Source: Branchiostoma floridae (taxonomy: Eukaryota; Chordata; Leptocardii; Amphioxiformes; Branchiostomatidae). Taken from it: DNA of 64,000 bases. Below, piece by piece: positions 1 through 10,700 of the stretch; the stretch's first letter is position 1, and the number at the start of each line of letters is the position of its first letter. The notes below the pieces were generated by a model. The model had not been told where the DNA came from and ran no database searches. It was given only the letters and a program-made list of their open reading frames with translations. The stretch is from assembly GCF_000003815.2 (NCBI RefSeq), contig NC_049980.1, forward strand, positions 144,981 to 208,980, given 5' to 3'. The position numbers were made by a program, and so were the translations under genes.

Positions 1-185
1 GTCTGAGACTATTTTAAGTTCTTGTATGGCAGAGAACAAATCGTGTGTGAGACCTATTTCAGCATGTGTTGGGACCATTATTTTAGTGCTTCTGTGGGAG
101 AGAATAGTTGGTCTCTATATATGTGTAAGTTTGCAACAGTTGGCCCCCGACTTCTTTGTGAAGTATATCAATGTAGACATCTTAC

Positions 186-3100
186 CGCCAGCTTCTTGCT
201 GATGACTGTTTGAAACATACTGCCTGTGCTTTGCTTTGCGAGGGGCGTTCCTGTAATCCATTGGTGAGCCTGATGTGCCAGCATTATTCCCGGAAGTGCC
301 AGCATCATTCCCGGAAGTGTCAGCATCATTTCCGTGAGTGACAGCATCAGTCCCAGAAGTGCTAGCATCATTTTTGTAAATGCCAGCATCATTCTCGTAA
401 ATGCCAGCATCATTCTCGTAAATGACAGCATCATTTTGGGAAGTGTCATCATTCCCGGAAATGGCAGTATCATTCCCGGAAATGCCAGAAGTTCCAGTTT
501 CATTCCCGGAAGTGCCAGAATTATATCCGGGAGTGCCAACATCATTCCCGGAAATGCCAGCATCATTCCCGGAAATGCCAGAATCATATCCGGGAGTGCC
601 AGCATCATTCCCGGAAATGCCTGCATCATTCCCAGAAGTTCCAGCATCATTCCCGGAATTGCGAGCATCATATCCGGGAGTACTAGCATCATTCCCGGAA
701 ATGCCAGAATCATATCCGGGAGTGCCAGCATCATTCCCGGATATGCCAGCATCATTCCCAGAAGTGCCAGCATCATTCCCGGGATTGTGAGCATCATTTC
801 CGGGAGTACCAGAAACAATCCCGGAAACACCAGCATCATTCCGAGAAGTGTCATCATTCCCGGAAATGGCAGTATCATTCCCGGAAGTGCCAGCATCATT
901 CTCGGAAGTGCCAGCATTTTTTCCGGGTGTGCCAGCATCAATCCCGGAAATGCTAGCATCATTCCGGGAAATGGTAGCATCATTTCGGAAAGTATTAGCA
1001 CCATTCCCGGAAGTTCCAGAAGTGCTAGCATTATTCCCGGAAGTGTCAGAACCACTCCAGGAAGAGCCAGCAGCTCCTCTTTCTTGTGACAGGCTACTGT
1101 CATCATCATATCTGACAGCATATGGCTCCATGCTATCTGGTCGCAAGTCAGTATAAGGATCCGTGCCCTGGCCCTCCGGGTTCTGCCCGTACACCGGGTT
1201 GGTGTCGTCAATTGTAGGAGCTGGCTTCGAGGGCAACAGGTTGCACATGTGCACAAAGGCTTGTTTTGGCTGAAGGGCACCATAGCTGCTTGCTCCACCC
1301 GGATACGTGCGGTCTGATAGAACACAGAAGAACTTTAGAAGAACTGTGTTGCACGACAATCGTACATGGTACAATGTATGGCAACAACTATTACGCAAAG
1401 TACAAAATAGTGGTATAGGATAAAGCTTAACAACCTAGTTAACATCACGATAAGGGCTAACATAATTCTTTGATATAGTATTACAATGGAGTAGGCTAAT
1501 CATTACTTTCGGTATTCTTTCTACTAGCAGAGCAGCCCTTGACATATTTGCCTATTTTTGCACATGAGCTTTAAAAACTAGGCATGTTTTTAAACGTTGA
1601 ACAGTAAGTTTCAATACCAAAGTTGGGCTTACCCATTTGTTTTACTGTCCAAGTCCAGTCTTTGTCAGTATTTGTCATGCCCTGACAAAAACTGGACTTG
1701 GACAGTCAAAAATCTAGAATCGAGAATAACACACAGTGCAATAAATCACATAATAGTAAACATCAGTCAAGTCATTGAGACTAAATTCGTAACACAGTAC
1801 TTATTATATATTTTAGGTATAAGCATTGCTACAATCAACAGCACAGTAGATACAGGCATGCAAATACCTTTTAGGATACAAACATACAAATAGCTAATCG
1901 ATCTTGTTGATATTACAGTTACTATTGATACAATTATTACCGGTCACATTGGACGCCTTGGTACTTTATATTTTCTTATCTACCATAAGAGAAAGTTTTC
2001 ATTTTTACGTTATGTGCTCTTTAAACTTTCCTGTCCGTTTGTTTACGTTTGATGATTTAATATGGCGTCGGATGCCGGCGTTGCTTTAGATGCTTGTCAG
2101 TATTGCAGAGTCTAGTAGCATAATAGCGAGAATGACGACGACGCAGTTACATTTGTCATAGATTGTAGTGCGATTTTGATTTCTTAGGATTTTCATGAAT
2201 AATATGACAGAAATAATCACCGACAAGGACCTAAGACAGTCTTGTTACAAGACTGTTAAATTCTTTATACCCCCCTCACATGTAGCGAAAATCGATCAGA
2301 CGACGAGTCTGCATGATCCTGATGCCGACGAAGAAATGGCAGAGTTCCACCTTCCCGTCAGGGTCATGCCTCCTCGTAATTTAGAGCTCGCAGACTCGTC
2401 GTCCGATCGATTTTCGCTACATGTGAGGGGGGTATTAGGGCGCAGTCATATATCACCTCTCAACTCGATTGTTGTACGATCGCTAACTTCGGGCATTTTG
2501 GAGGACAAAAACGTACGCCTCCTGCAAAGTTTAACTGTCTTGATCCACAAAATGCTATTGTAGATCCATGTCAGTGTTTTTGTCACAGCCTGAAAATCCT
2601 GTAGCATCAAAATCGTCATGCGACGATCGCATGACCAATGTTACCGCGCTCGTACGACACCTGCGCGACTCTCTCGGGAATGCAATAAGTTTGTGACCGT
2701 AAGACAATCGTACGACTATTGGTACTAGACCCAGCAAGACAAGGACAATAACGAGGCAAAAACCGCAGGATTACAAAGTTTTACCTGTTTCGGAGCCGTA
2801 CATAGGGTTGGGTATACTCGCAGCGGCGTCGGCACGTGCCTTGCAATCTGTCTGCTGCTGCTGCATGGGTGCACCGGTTGTAACTGTCGGAACATTTTCA
2901 AAAATCAGCCACATACTTTATATGGTAAAACATATAGAAGGAAGACAGGAACAGGGTCACGTAAGAGGACCTGAAAGCGTTTTACCTTCTCCGGAGGCGT
3001 ACATAGGGTTGGATGTACCCGCAGCGGTGTCCGCAATGGACCACCAATAAGTCTGTAGCCGCTGCATGGGTGCACCTGTTGTAACTGTTGGAAAATTCCA

Positions 3101-5194
3101 AAAATTAGTCACATGCTTTATATGGTAAAAAAATATAAAAGAGAGACAGGATAGCGCTTTACCTTCTCCGGAGGCGTACATCGGGTTGGGTATACTCGCA
3201 GCGGCGTCGGTACCTGCCTGCGAATCAGTCTGTGGCTGCTGCATGGGTGCACCTGTTGTAACTGTTGGAAAATTAAAAAAAAATAGTCACATGCTTAATG
3301 TGATAAAAAAATATACAAGGGAGACAGGAACAGGGCCACGTAAGAGGACGTAAAAGCGTTTTACCTTCTCCGGAGCCGTACATAGGGTTAGGTATACTCG
3401 CAGCGGCGTCGGCACGTGCCGGCCAATTAGTCTGCTGCTGTTGCATGGGTGCACCTGTTGTAACTGTTGGAAAATTCCAAAAATTAGTCACATGCTTTAT
3501 ATGGTAAAAAAAATATAAAAGAGAGACAGGATAGCGCTTTACCTTCTCCGGAGGCGTACATCGGGTTGGGTATACTCGCAGCGGCGTCGGTACCTGCCTG
3601 CGAATCAGTCTGTGGCTGCTGCATGGGTGCACCTGTTGTAACTGTTGGAAAATTTAAAAAAAATAGTCACATGCTTAATGTGATAAAAAAATATAGAAGG
3701 GAGACAGGAACAGGGCCACGTAAGAGGACGTAAAAGCGTTTTACCTTCTCCGGAGCCGAACATAGGGTTGGGTATACTCGCAGCGGCGTCGGCACGTGCC
3801 TGCGAATCAGTCTGTGGCTGCTGCATGGGTGCACCGGTTGTAACTGTTGGAACATTTTAAAAAATCAGTCACATACTTTATATGGTAAAAAATATAGAAG
3901 CAAAACAAAAGCAGAGCGACGTAAGCTGACGTCATGACGTAAAAGCGTTCTACCTTCTCCGGAGGTGTACATAGGGTTGGGTATACTCGCAGCGGCGTCG
4001 GCACGTGCCGGCCAATCAGTCTGCTGCTGTTGCATGGGTGCACCTGTTGTAACTGTTGGAACATTTTTAAAAATCAGTTACATAGTTTACATGGTAAAAC
4101 AATATAGAAGCAAGACAAAAGCAGGATGATGTAAGCTGACGTAAAAGCGTTCTACCTTCTCTGGAGGCGTACATCGGGTTGGGTATACTCGCAGCGGCGT
4201 CGGCACGTGCCTGCCAATCAGTCTGTGGCTGCTGCATGGGTGTGGTGCCTGGAGGAAAATTACAAAATCATAAAAAAGGAACCAACGAAATGTATTTAGG
4301 AGAACACCAGTCGCTGAATGATTTTATAAAATCACAATAGAACTGTTGAAGAGTTTATATTGAAAGAAAGGTATCGAAAACAATTTTCAATTTTCATTCT
4401 ACCTTTTTGATCATATTTGAAAAACCACTCATCAATATATTATATTCATTTATGTATTATATTCATTAATGTATGCATCCATAACAACAAAAAAAGTTTC
4501 GTTCTTTTTTCTTGGTCTGATGTTGTCAATTTTTTTTACATATTTATATTCAGTAACTGTAATAGTATCATTTTATGAACAACAATCGCGTATGCGACAA
4601 ATTGTTAGTGCACATCGCACTATCCAAAGATTATTCTTTAGACTGAAGCATTTTGTCGTATTGTAATTCAATAATGACCGGTGATGACGTCATGGTAAAC
4701 GGAGTGACCAGTTAGGAAACGAGCATCGCGGTTCTGGGAAGATTTACTGTAAATGTGTAAATGTTCGCGGTGGTTTTATGTTCGCAGTTTTCGGGTTGCC
4801 AATTCACCGCGAACTTAAAACCACCGCGAACATTTTTCCATGGCAGTAAGAGACTACAGTACATGGTGCTACCGCGAACTGAAAAACAATCCTTTTCCCG
4901 CTACCGCGAACTTCAAATGCATTTACAGTACTTTTGAACGAATTTAACGCCTTATGCTCCCCATATACGGGGCTTTACTTCACCATGCGAAATGTTGGAT
5001 ACACCTCTCATTACAACATACTCCAAGCGCGATTCTCACATGATCCATATGGTGAGGTAGTTGGACCACTTATCACTCCACAGGAATAATAAGAATATTG
5101 TAATAATCTTCCAATCTAGCATCATCCAAAACCTACTTAGAAAAAAATGTCTACCTGTGTCACCTGATTGGGACTGTTGTTGCCCTCCCGGCAT
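186..5194 (-). CDS. Gene A: cytoplasmic tail of a type II receptor-like protein with NPMY exon array (3' partial)
   Basis: Ten exons can be joined in one frame on the minus strand: 5194-5155 (start, MPGGQQQSQSGDT), 4248-4156, 4052-3954, 3843-3745, 3641-3543, 3463-3365, 3261-3163, 3084-2986, 2883-2785 and 1313-186. Every junction is phase 1, with acceptors such as ttttccaacag and donors such as gtaaaa or gtaaga. Exon 10 also ends in phase 1 at GCTGGCG/gtaaga, so the next exon would lie left of the window. In paralogues B and C the exon after the same phase-1 donor encodes the membrane segment, so I infer this is an N-terminal cytoplasmic tail. Visible motifs are eight NPMY copies, one NPVY, a YTDL (Y-x-x-L) and an EPYAVRY; NPxY motifs are known to bind PTB-domain adaptors. 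The middle of exon 10 is a coding minisatellite. No globular domain is recognised. Exon joins are by eye, without transcript support. Confidence 0.68.
270..1065 (-). repeat. 18-bp coding minisatellite in gene A exon 10
   Basis: About 44 imperfect copies of an 18-base unit (plus-strand form close to cattcccggaaatgccag) lie entirely inside exon 10. On the minus strand they encode a hexapeptide array close to GNDAGT/S with G, N and D nearly fixed. The frame stays open throughout, and substitutions fall mainly on the variable positions. The array is low-complexity, acidic and Ser/Gly/Asn-rich. Other frames are also open only because the unit length is a multiple of three. Confidence 0.9.
1314..2784. 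other. Intron of gene A with two foldback elements
   Basis: No coding exon is recognised here. Two inverted-repeat structures stand out. At 1645-1714 a stretch beginning actgtccaagtccagt is answered by its reverse complement ending ggacttggacagt. At 2268-2434 the arms (cctcacatgtagcgaaaatc and its complement) flank about 70 bases. Both look like small non-autonomous foldback DNA elements. Confidence 0.6.
2268..2434. mobile_element. Foldback MITE-like element
   Basis: Two arms of roughly 45 bases, nearly perfect reverse complements, start with taccccc/ggggggta and contain cacatgtagcgaaaatcgat. The internal spacer has no coding potential. A short open frame across it is an accident of the inverted arms. 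Confidence 0.65.
2785..4248 (-). repeat. Tandem array of eight NPMY-encoding exons
   Basis: Seven copies are exactly 99 bases and the promoter-proximal one (4156-4248) is 93 bases. Each encodes a unit beginning VTTGAPMQQ and ending ASIPNPMY plus a short SGEG/SREG tail. All are symmetric phase 1-1 exons, so any number can be skipped without a frameshift. The introns (about 80-110 bases, except the longer ones) are duplicated with the exons. The pairs at 3163-3463 and 3543-3843, with flanking intron, are nearly identical, which points to a recent two-exon (about 380 bp) duplication. Confidence 0.8.
4249..5154. other. First intron of gene A
   Basis: No exon is recognised. The stretch 4390-4570 is a diverged copy of 5405-5560 (shared ctacctttttgatcat, tttatgtat, ttctttttctttgtctgat), so the region around the start exon has been locally duplicated. 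A TA-flanked MITE lies at 4747-4928. Confidence 0.5.
4747..4928. mobile_element. Tc1/mariner-type MITE (CTGTAAATG termini)
   Basis: The element starts CTGTAAATG and ends CATTTACAG, flanked by TA on both sides (4745-4746 and 4929-4930). Internally it repeats motifs such as ccgcgaac and gttcgcggtgg. A second copy of the same family lies at 27600-27797, also flanked by TA. The TA duplication is what Tc1/mariner insertion produces. It has no coding capacity. Confidence 0.8.
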
Positions 5195-5856
5195 GGTGTG
5201 ACTTGTCAGGTTTCTGCACAGCAATAATTACACGTCCTGCGTTAAAAGAGGTCCGAAACACTTTGTGCAGAAATGAAGAAATTAGAAACAAAAGATGAAA
5301 AAAATCATATTGAGTGGGTGGCAAACAACGCACGTTTTATTTAATACATATCATGCAGACACTTAAGTCTCTTTCTTTGTTTATTTGTTACATAACAATT
5401 TTCAAAAGACATTCTACCTTTTTGATCATGTTTGGAAAACTATTCAGATCAATTAAATTCATTTATGTATACACCCATAAGAGAAAAACAATTTTAATTC
5501 TTTTTTCTTTGTCTGATATTGTTCATTTTCGTCACATAACAAGAAATCAGTTAACACATGTAACATTTTTGCGTTACAAGCATAGGTTTATATAATTTTT
5601 ATACAGATTTATAGATTGTCCACAATAAAATACGTACAGGGTTTTCACCAAAGTTGCAAACCCGTGCTTAGTGCTGCAGTGTTTCTGGGAGTTGTCAGGT
5701 GGCGTCACTTACACGAGCCAGCTTCACACCTGTCAGAAGGTCAATCAGAATGTAATGTTAAACTGCTTGGGGTAAACTAGTAGAACCAAAGTCGATTCAT
5801 GCATCTCTTTAATTATCGAATAGATTTTACAACAGATATGAAGAAATAAGTATATT

Positions 5857-5942
5857 ATATTATATCATATCATATCATATCATATCATATCATATCATAT
5901 CATATCATATCATATCATATCATATCATATTATATTATATTA
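5857..5942. repeat. (ATATC)n pentanucleotide microsatellite
   Basis: A run of catat units flanked by atatt variants forms a simple-sequence tract in the intergenic region between the divergently transcribed genes A and B. Confidence 0.95.
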
Positions 5943-6149
5943 AGTGTGACATGCAATGGTTTTGATGATGTCGTTTTCCAATTTAAAGTTAATTTCCAGT
6001 TTGGAACAAAAAACAATATAGATCCACGGTTGGAGTTTCTTATTAGATAACTAACTCGATGTGCCCTGACCTAACAAATATTTCGAAAGTTGCGAAAAGT
6101 ACGATTTTTAACAAGTACTCTTCGCAACTGTTTGAATATTAAGACTTGA

Positions 6150-6306
6150 AGGAAGGATGGAAGGAAGGAAGGAAGGAAGGAAGGAAGAAAGGAAGGAAGG
6201 AAGGAAGGAAGGAAGGAAGAAAGGAAGGAAGGAAGGAAGGAAGGAAGGAAGGAAGGAAGGAAGGAAGGAAGGAAGGAAGGAAGGAAGGAAGGAAGGGAGG
6301 AAGGAA
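6150..6306. repeat. (GGAA)n tetranucleotide microsatellite
   Basis: About 155 bases of ggaa repeats with rare agaa interruptions. Long open frames on both strands here (KEGR and FLPS repeats) are simple-repeat artefacts. Confidence 0.97.
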
Positions 6307-6609
6307 TACATTTTTTAAATTGTCATGCGTTTTTTCAAACGCCCAGCCCGCGTGGGCTTATATATAAGAAACAGATCAACATATAAACAGATAACAGATA
6401 AACAGAGCATACAGCATCAATAAATAGTATACAAATTGGATAGGACAGAGCTGGCACGTTTGTCAACAAAAGGCTGCTATGGGTGGAACACAGTTTTGGG
6501 TACATCAATGCCATTTTGGCCGATGACGTCATCAATTTGGTGGCTCTAGCCTAAGCCTTTATGGCATTATACGACATGAAAGTTGGTGCAGGCTTCAAAA
6601 TCCCCCCGG

Positions 6610-6846
6610 TCTGAATAGGGCTAACGCTAGTTCACCTTTATCCGCAGGGTGACCGGTACCTATATCCGTTGTGTTTATCCACACGGTATTAAGGGATATC
6701 AAGTCGACGGACAGTGTTTTCAAGTTGTAATATGTTCAAATATTGTAGTTTGAAACTGTCGTCCGTCGACTTGATTCCCCTAACTACCCGTTTTTCAAGA
6801 GCAACGGATATAGGTTACCCTGCGGATAAAGGTGAATTAGCGTTTA
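6610..6846. mobile_element. Foldback MITE-like element
   Basis: The left end (ctaacgctagttcaccttta, then tccgcagggt) is matched by its reverse complement at the right end (ggataaaggtgaattagcg). A second, inner inverted pair (caagtcgacggacag and ctgtcgtccgtcgacttg) gives a cruciform-like design. It has no coding potential. Confidence 0.65.
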
Positions 6847-6849
6847 TAA

Positions 6850-7659
6850 GCCAGCAGTTCTGACACAGCAGTGCTGCCGATTCTTTCTTCATTTACGACA
6901 ACAAAAGGAAGTCAGTCTACTGTGACAACAGTGAAGTTGGGTGTTCTGTTAAAGAGGTATATACGTCCAAAAATGGGTGAAATGTACGAAGTTAGCGTGT
7001 ACAAAATTGTACGAAGTTACAGGTAACTAGAAACAGTGATCGGGAGACTTCGGAAATTGCGAGTGACGTCATCTAACTTCTTTCATATGGTCGGGCCAGG
7101 TATACAAAGTATAAAGTTAACTTAGCCCTATGTTACATAAACTAACTTCGTACAGATGGGCAAGGTTGGTTTACGAAGTACAAAGTTGACAAATCTAACT
7201 GCGTGTTGATGCGTAGTGATGGTGCAAGATGTACGAAGTTAGCTAAGCCCGCTTGACTTCTTGTTTCTTACGGTGTTTATTGCGCATATTTGAAAAATGT
7301 TTTTTTTTACTACGTCTTAAATGTTTTTTGACGTCCCAAAGGTGACAACTTCTCCCAAAGCTCACAACAAAATTGGTCTGCACAAGTAGTATGTGTGCTT
7401 AAATCCCCCTGTTTATCAAATATCTACAACAAAAGAGCTGAGGCCGTTTTTTCTTGTTCGTTTTTTTTTTTTGTATGATATGACACTTCTGACGGAGGCA
7501 GATGTGATGGTATGCATTTTGCTTTATTGCTTTCGTTAGTGTTTTTTTTTGTTCTGACAGATCTCACGGAGGCAGTTTAGAGATCGTCCTTCAGATAAAA
7601 GATTGCATTCTCTTTCATGTAAGATCTTATGTAAAGTCTGTTAAAGGTCGCAGACAAAT
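6850..7659. other. Intergenic region upstream of gene B
   Basis: No gene is recognised. Between about 6975 and 7240 the motif gtacgaagtta or its complement taacttcgtac recurs at least five times in both orientations, probably a decayed repeat. Poly-T tracts occur at about 7302 and 7460. Promoter elements for gene B cannot be pinpointed. Confidence 0.4.
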
Positions 7660-7759
7660 ATTGGTTGTTTTAAGGCCGCTGAGCACTTGTTATTTAGTAC
7701 GTCCTGCTGTCGTGTCGCGGCGGGCTCAGCACACTCGAGCTCCGGGCCGTCCTTCTGGC

Positions 7760-10700
7760 ATGGCGGGGCGACATCAGCACACTCCCGACCGTCCTGCTGG
7801 CTTAGCGGGGCGAGAGCTCCCTCCCGTTCCCCCTGTTGCCGTGGCACAGCGGCTTCAGCACATACCTACCTGGAACCCTCCAGCAGGCCGAAATACCAGC
7901 GGGGAAAAGGGACGACAAGGCAAAACCAACGCACCACAGGTTGGAGACAAACAAGTAGATGCACAAGAATTCATCAATCAGCTTCACGGCAACCCTACGT
8001 ACGATACTGGAGGGGATACAGGTCAGTACCCATACTTCATTGTGTGTTATAGCCTGTCTGAATTTTTTTTCCGTCCCCAAAATTTTGAATGGAAATCCTG
8101 TTGAAGGCATGACGATCCTAGGGGGTCCGGGAGTATGCTGCCAAGGAAAATTTTGAAATCTAGACCCTCTGAAATGCTAATTCCTTTATTTTGAGGGGCA
8201 TACTTTGCTGGTAGACTCAGCTTGGTTCAATTAATGTCTTAGTATGCCCGTTTTTGTCCGTCACAGAGGATGGAATAGGCAAACTTTTTGTCCGTCCCTA
8301 GCTGCAAAAAACGGAAGGTTGGATGCTGGCTAGAACCCTGCTTCACTACGTACAAATCATTGTAGCCTCCTTCGCAGACGTCTGGAGGCTACCAGCTGTG
8401 GCGTTTATTTTTGGAGGAGCGCTTATTCGCGGTGTTCAACATGGGCTAAGGGTCTCTATGCTCGGAAGTAGCATTTTACCGCACAGAGAACCATAGCCCA
8501 TGTTGAACATCACGAATCAGTGCTACCCAAAAACATAAACGCTACCACTTCAGAAGTCTGCAGAGGAGGCTATTGAAAGAATAGGAAGCATATTTTACAG
8601 CTGTATTAGAAGCAAGAAAAGTTTAACATGTACATACTGAAATACATTAGCTAATGTGGATGTAGTAAGATATCAATTTATCACTTGTATTTCATAACCT
8701 GCTTGTAAGAGAAATAATATAATATGTTTATTGCAAGTTCTTGCCCAAGGGCTAATTTAAGGTACAAACAACATGTATAACAAGGAAAATACAAAGGCCG
8801 GTGCTAGGAACTACATTCTTTGACTATGCTGTGCTACTGAAGTGTACATTATACTGGTTTTGTTGGGTTTGACTTCTTCATTTTAGGCAGTGGAAGACGA
8901 ATTTACCCACTTCTTTTATAATGTGTGGGTTCTTTGATTTTAATAATATAATTGATTTCTCGTTGTCAGGAATAGTTAGAAAGTAAGCGTGTATTTTGGA
9001 TACACGAATAAATAGTTGGTTTCTTATATCATCATAAAAAGAAGAATTAGAGATAAAATGACTCTAGTATTCCACAGCATTTGAGGGGCAATATTTACCA
9101 ATCCTGTCAGACACAGGTAGCTTCATATATCTCCCCTTTTCTATTCCCAGGGGGGTGGGCACTAATTCTAACACTTTATTAGTCGCAATAAAAAATGGGA
9201 AAACCCGGCGGCAATCATGCGGGATCGCCCGGTGACATTGTCCCATCTCCCGGCAACGCGGAATTGCTGTCCGTAAGTGCCAGCGGCGGTGTTGGGACCA
9301 TGCCTCCCCGAAAGATGACCGAGCAAGTTGTGGTGGGTCCCGGGAGCTAGTGAGTTCATGGGCCGGCGAGAGCTGTGAAACTCCGGCGGCGATTATGCGG
9401 GGTCGCCCACCCGATGCTAGCCTTGCAATGTCCGTCACGGGCTCTAGATCGGGCGGCGAGAGCCGTGCTAAGTATGCCTCCAATGTTGGTCGGGCCCGTT
9501 GCCGATCAAGACCGCGGAGACACGCCGGCGGGGGCAGTGGCCGGCACGCAGAGCAAGGTCGCTCGGTAATGCCCGGCAGGCGGACTCGCCGCTAAGGACT
9601 CCTCCAACCTTGATCGGGCCCGTTGCCGATCGAGAGCGCGGGGACTCGCCTGCGGGGGCAGTGGCCGGCACGCCGAGCAAGGCCGCTCGGTAATGCCCGG
9701 CAGGCGGGCTCGCTGGCAGAGACTCCTCCAATGTTGGTTGGTGCCGTTGATGACCGAGAGCTGTGGCGAAACGCATGCTTTAGCGGATGCCCAGGCCTCC
9801 AGGCGCCGAGGAGAAGCCCGTAAACTCTTCCGGTCGCGTAAGGCAGGTCCCCGGTCGCGTAAGACAGGTCCCAGTGACCGCTTTGGCGGGCCGGGTGTCG
9901 GTGCCAAAGGCCGGTTGGCGCCGATCGGGGTCGACCGGGTCGGGTCCGGACAGCCGGCGGTGATCAGGTCACCAGGCCCCGGCACCCACCCCGTGGAGCA
10001 TTTTTCAAAAAAGTGCTTTACAGGGTGTCTGACCATGTCGTGGCTCGCTCAATCTACCTTGAGAGAGTGGTCGTTTTTTGACTAGCTCGGCTTTCCGCGG
10101 AGCCTGACGGGTTTCTGCCGGTGGCTGTCGAGTCCGGGATGGATCGGCAGTGACCGTGGGTGTGCGGGGAACATGCCTACGGAGAGAAAAGTCGGGATGG
10201 TCCGGTGACTTTTCCCTCTCCGGCGGTGCCAACGGACTCTGCACCGGCCGAGCTGTCAGCCGTGGGCGGGCGGTTTGTGTCTCCGACTCCAGCCGACTTC
10301 GATCGCGGTGGTGGAGTTCCCGGGCCGTCAAGGCACGAGAGAACGATGCTGCCGTGTCAGGTAGGTCCATGTGACCGCACTGGCGGACGAAGTAACGGCA
10401 CACGGGGCCGGAGTGGACCGTACCGACCCTGACCGTGTTGCAGGCATGGCGTAATACATTAAGTATTGGCCATGTATTAGCTATGGTACGGCGGTAGTAG
10501 GACCCTGACGGGTTTCTGCCGGTGGCTGTCGAGTCCGGGATGGATCGGCAGTGACCGTGGGTGTGCGGGGAACACGCCCACGGAGAGAAAAGTCGGGATG
10601 GTCCGGTGACTTTTCCCTCTCCGGCGGTGCCAACGGGCTCTGCACCGGCCGAGCTGTCAGCCGTGGGCGGGCGGTTTGTGTCTCCGGCTCCAGCCGACTT

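Noticed and set aside
334-1089. 251-residue plus-strand frame and two others through the 18-bp repeat
   Set aside because: Shadows of the minus-strand coding minisatellite. Only the minus-strand frame joins flanking exon sequence and splice sites in phase.
2195-2563. 122-residue plus-strand frame
   Set aside because: It crosses both arms of a foldback element, has no protein features and lies in an intron of gene A.
6108-6367. Low-complexity protein frames (FLPS or KEGR repeats)
   Set aside because: Translation of a GGAA microsatellite on both strands.
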